Assembly: GCA_029558215.1 (NCBI GenBank)
Contig: JAKQFZ010000311.1
Span: 1-6,840 of the forward strand
DNA length: 6,840 nt
Source of the DNA: Candidatus Omnitrophota bacterium
GTDB taxonomy: Bacteria; Hinthialibacterota; Hinthialibacteria; JAKQFZ01
Direction of reading: 5' to 3'
The first letter of the stretch is position 1; the number at the start of each line of letters is the position of its first letter. A program made the position numbers and the translations under genes. Of this stretch, positions 5,846-6,840 are shown one piece after another. The notes below the pieces were generated by a model. It saw nothing but the letters and a program-made list of their open reading frames with translations, ran no database searches and had not been told where the DNA came from.

Positions 5846-6840
5846 ATGAACGACAATCGTCATGATCGAGAGTCCGCAGGATCTGAGAGACCCGTTGTCT
5901 CTGGAACGCCGTACCTGCACGAGTACAAGGGGCACGTTCTGGTCGTTGACGACGATGAATGGAACTGTGAACTACTCTCTCAAGGGCTTTCGCTTGAGGG
6001 TCTCACCTGCGCCGTCGCCTGCAATGGCCAGAGAGCTTTGGAGATGGTACAACAACACTCCTTTGATCTGGTGCTGCTGGACATTGCGATGCCTCGGATG
6101 TCCGGTTTGCAGGTGCTCGAGATACTCCGCAAGTCCTATACTCTGACCGAACTTCCCGTGATCATGGTGACCGCTCAGGAAGGGAGCGAGTTTGTTGCCG
6201 AAGCACTTCGACTTGGAGCCAATGACTATGTAACCAAGCCTTTGGACATGGTCGTCCTCTTGGCTCGAACCCAGTCTCTGCTGACCTTGGGCCGATTGGA
6301 GAGGCGTCTTCGCGAGGAGAAGTATCTGGTTGACAGCGTCATCAATAGTGCCCATGAGATGATTATCTCCGTGGATATGAACCGAAGGATTACGGTTTTC
6401 AACCGGGCTGCCGAGCGGAATTTTGGCTACAGCAGAGAGGAAGTGCTTCACCAGCACATAGACATGCTCTATGCCGATCCAAACAAAGGCATGGAAGTCC
6501 ATAGACAGTCCGTGCGCGAGAACGGTTTCGCGGGAGAGGTTCTGAACCGGCGCAGGAATGGAGAGGAGTTCGTTTCGGGACTCTCTGTCTCCGTGTTGTT
6601 CGACCAACAGGGCAACCCAACTGGTCTTATGGGCATCTCAACCGATATCACGGAGCGGAAGAAACTCGAACTGGAACGAGAAAATCTCGGACGACTCAAG
6701 GACGAGTTTCTGCGAATTGCCAGTCATGATTTGAAGAATCCAGTTGCTGCCATCTATGGACTCTCCCGTGTTCTTCAGGGCTTTGTTCCTCCCGGGACAG
6801 AGATGACACAGGAGCAGTTTGATCTGGTTCGGCAGATTGA
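5846..6840 (+). CDS. Hybrid sensor histidine kinase/response regulator (REC-PAS-HisKA), 3' partial
   Basis: This is the N-terminal 331 residues of a cytoplasmic two-component signalling protein that runs off the window. ATG 5846 is chosen because GGAG at 5835-5838 lies 7 nt upstream and the frame has a stop at 5810-5812. Residues 31-148 are a receiver domain: acidic pocket DDD at 35-37, phospho-acceptor Asp79 in LLDIAMPRMSG, Thr109 and Lys131 (TKP). A charged helical linker (149-162) leads to a PAS domain at about 163-268 (SAHEMIISVDMNRRITVFN, FGYSREEVL, NGEEF, GISTDITERK). Residues 280-331 begin the HisKA dimerisation helix with phospho-acceptor His294 in IASHDLKNPVAA. An ATP-binding HATPase_c domain should follow outside the window. 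I saw no membrane segment, so input probably comes through phosphorylation of the receiver and the PAS ligand. It is transcribed divergently from the HcyBio gene. Its target cannot be told. Confidence 0.92.
   Translation, partial: MNDNRHDRESAGSERPVVSGTPYLHEYKGHVLVVDDDEWNCELLSQGLSLEGLTCAVACNGQRALEMVQQHSFDLVLLDIAMPRMSGLQVLEILRKSYTLTELPVIMVTAQEGSEFVAEALRLGANDYVTKPLDMVVLLARTQSLLTLGRLERRLREEKYLVDSVINSAHEMIISVDMNRRITVFNRAAERNFGYSREEVLHQHIDMLYADPNKGMEVHRQSVRENGFAGEVLNRRRNGEEFVSGLSVSVLFDQQGNPTGLMGISTDITERKKLELERENLGRLKDEFLRIASHDLKNPVAAIYGLSRVLQGFVPPGTEMTQEQFDLVRQI

Noticed and set aside
5862..6146. Plus-strand frame starting at ATG 5862
   Set aside because: It overlaps the kinase gene in another frame and lacks receiver motifs; the true frame starts at 5846.
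5972..6607. Minus-strand open frame of 211 codons opposite the kinase gene
   Set aside because: The plus strand here encodes unmistakable receiver and PAS domains in an unbroken frame; the antisense translation resembles nothing.

Overview
The window reads as ordinary chromosomal DNA from a Gram-negative, probably anaerobic bacterium of moderate GC content. The MlaD-type (MCE) lipid-transport protein implies an outer membrane. The DUF39/HcyBio homocysteine-synthesis protein is a family found mostly in anaerobes: methanogens, deltaproteobacterial sulfate reducers and various candidate phyla. The modular secreted glycosidase with a Pro/Thr-rich tail resembles those of candidate phyla such as Hydrogenedentota or Sumerlaeota. 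That placement is a guess from style and cannot be settled here.

Layout: (1) 1-1442, plus strand: the 3' part of an MCE/MlaD-family gene whose 5' end lies before the window. It has an MCE domain, a long helical stalk and a beta-rich C-terminal region. (2) 1443-1736: a gene-free gap with a small hairpin, a near-perfect 24-nt palindrome and one copy of a short repeat. (3) 1737-4316, plus: an 859-residue secreted multi-module protein with a jelly-roll-like module, an Ig-like module, a clan GH-A barrel resembling GH51 arabinofuranosidases and a C-terminal beta domain. (4) 4317-4468: a convergent gap with a degenerate form of the same hairpin and a second copy of the repeat. (5) 4469-5680, minus: a HcyBio (DUF39) L-aspartate semialdehyde sulfurtransferase. 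(6) 5681-5845: a divergent promoter region. (7) 5846 to the window end, plus: the N-terminal 331 residues of a REC-PAS-HisKA hybrid signalling kinase, cut by the window edge.

The four genes do not form an operon or an obvious shared system. They combine envelope lipid trafficking, extracellular polysaccharide breakdown, sulfur assimilation into homocysteine and signal transduction. I found no RNA gene, CRISPR array, transposase or phage gene. The least expected signals are the beta-rich, possibly outer-membrane C-terminus of the MCE protein and the paired hairpin-plus-repeat elements on both sides of the glycosidase gene. I see no convincing new multi-gene system.
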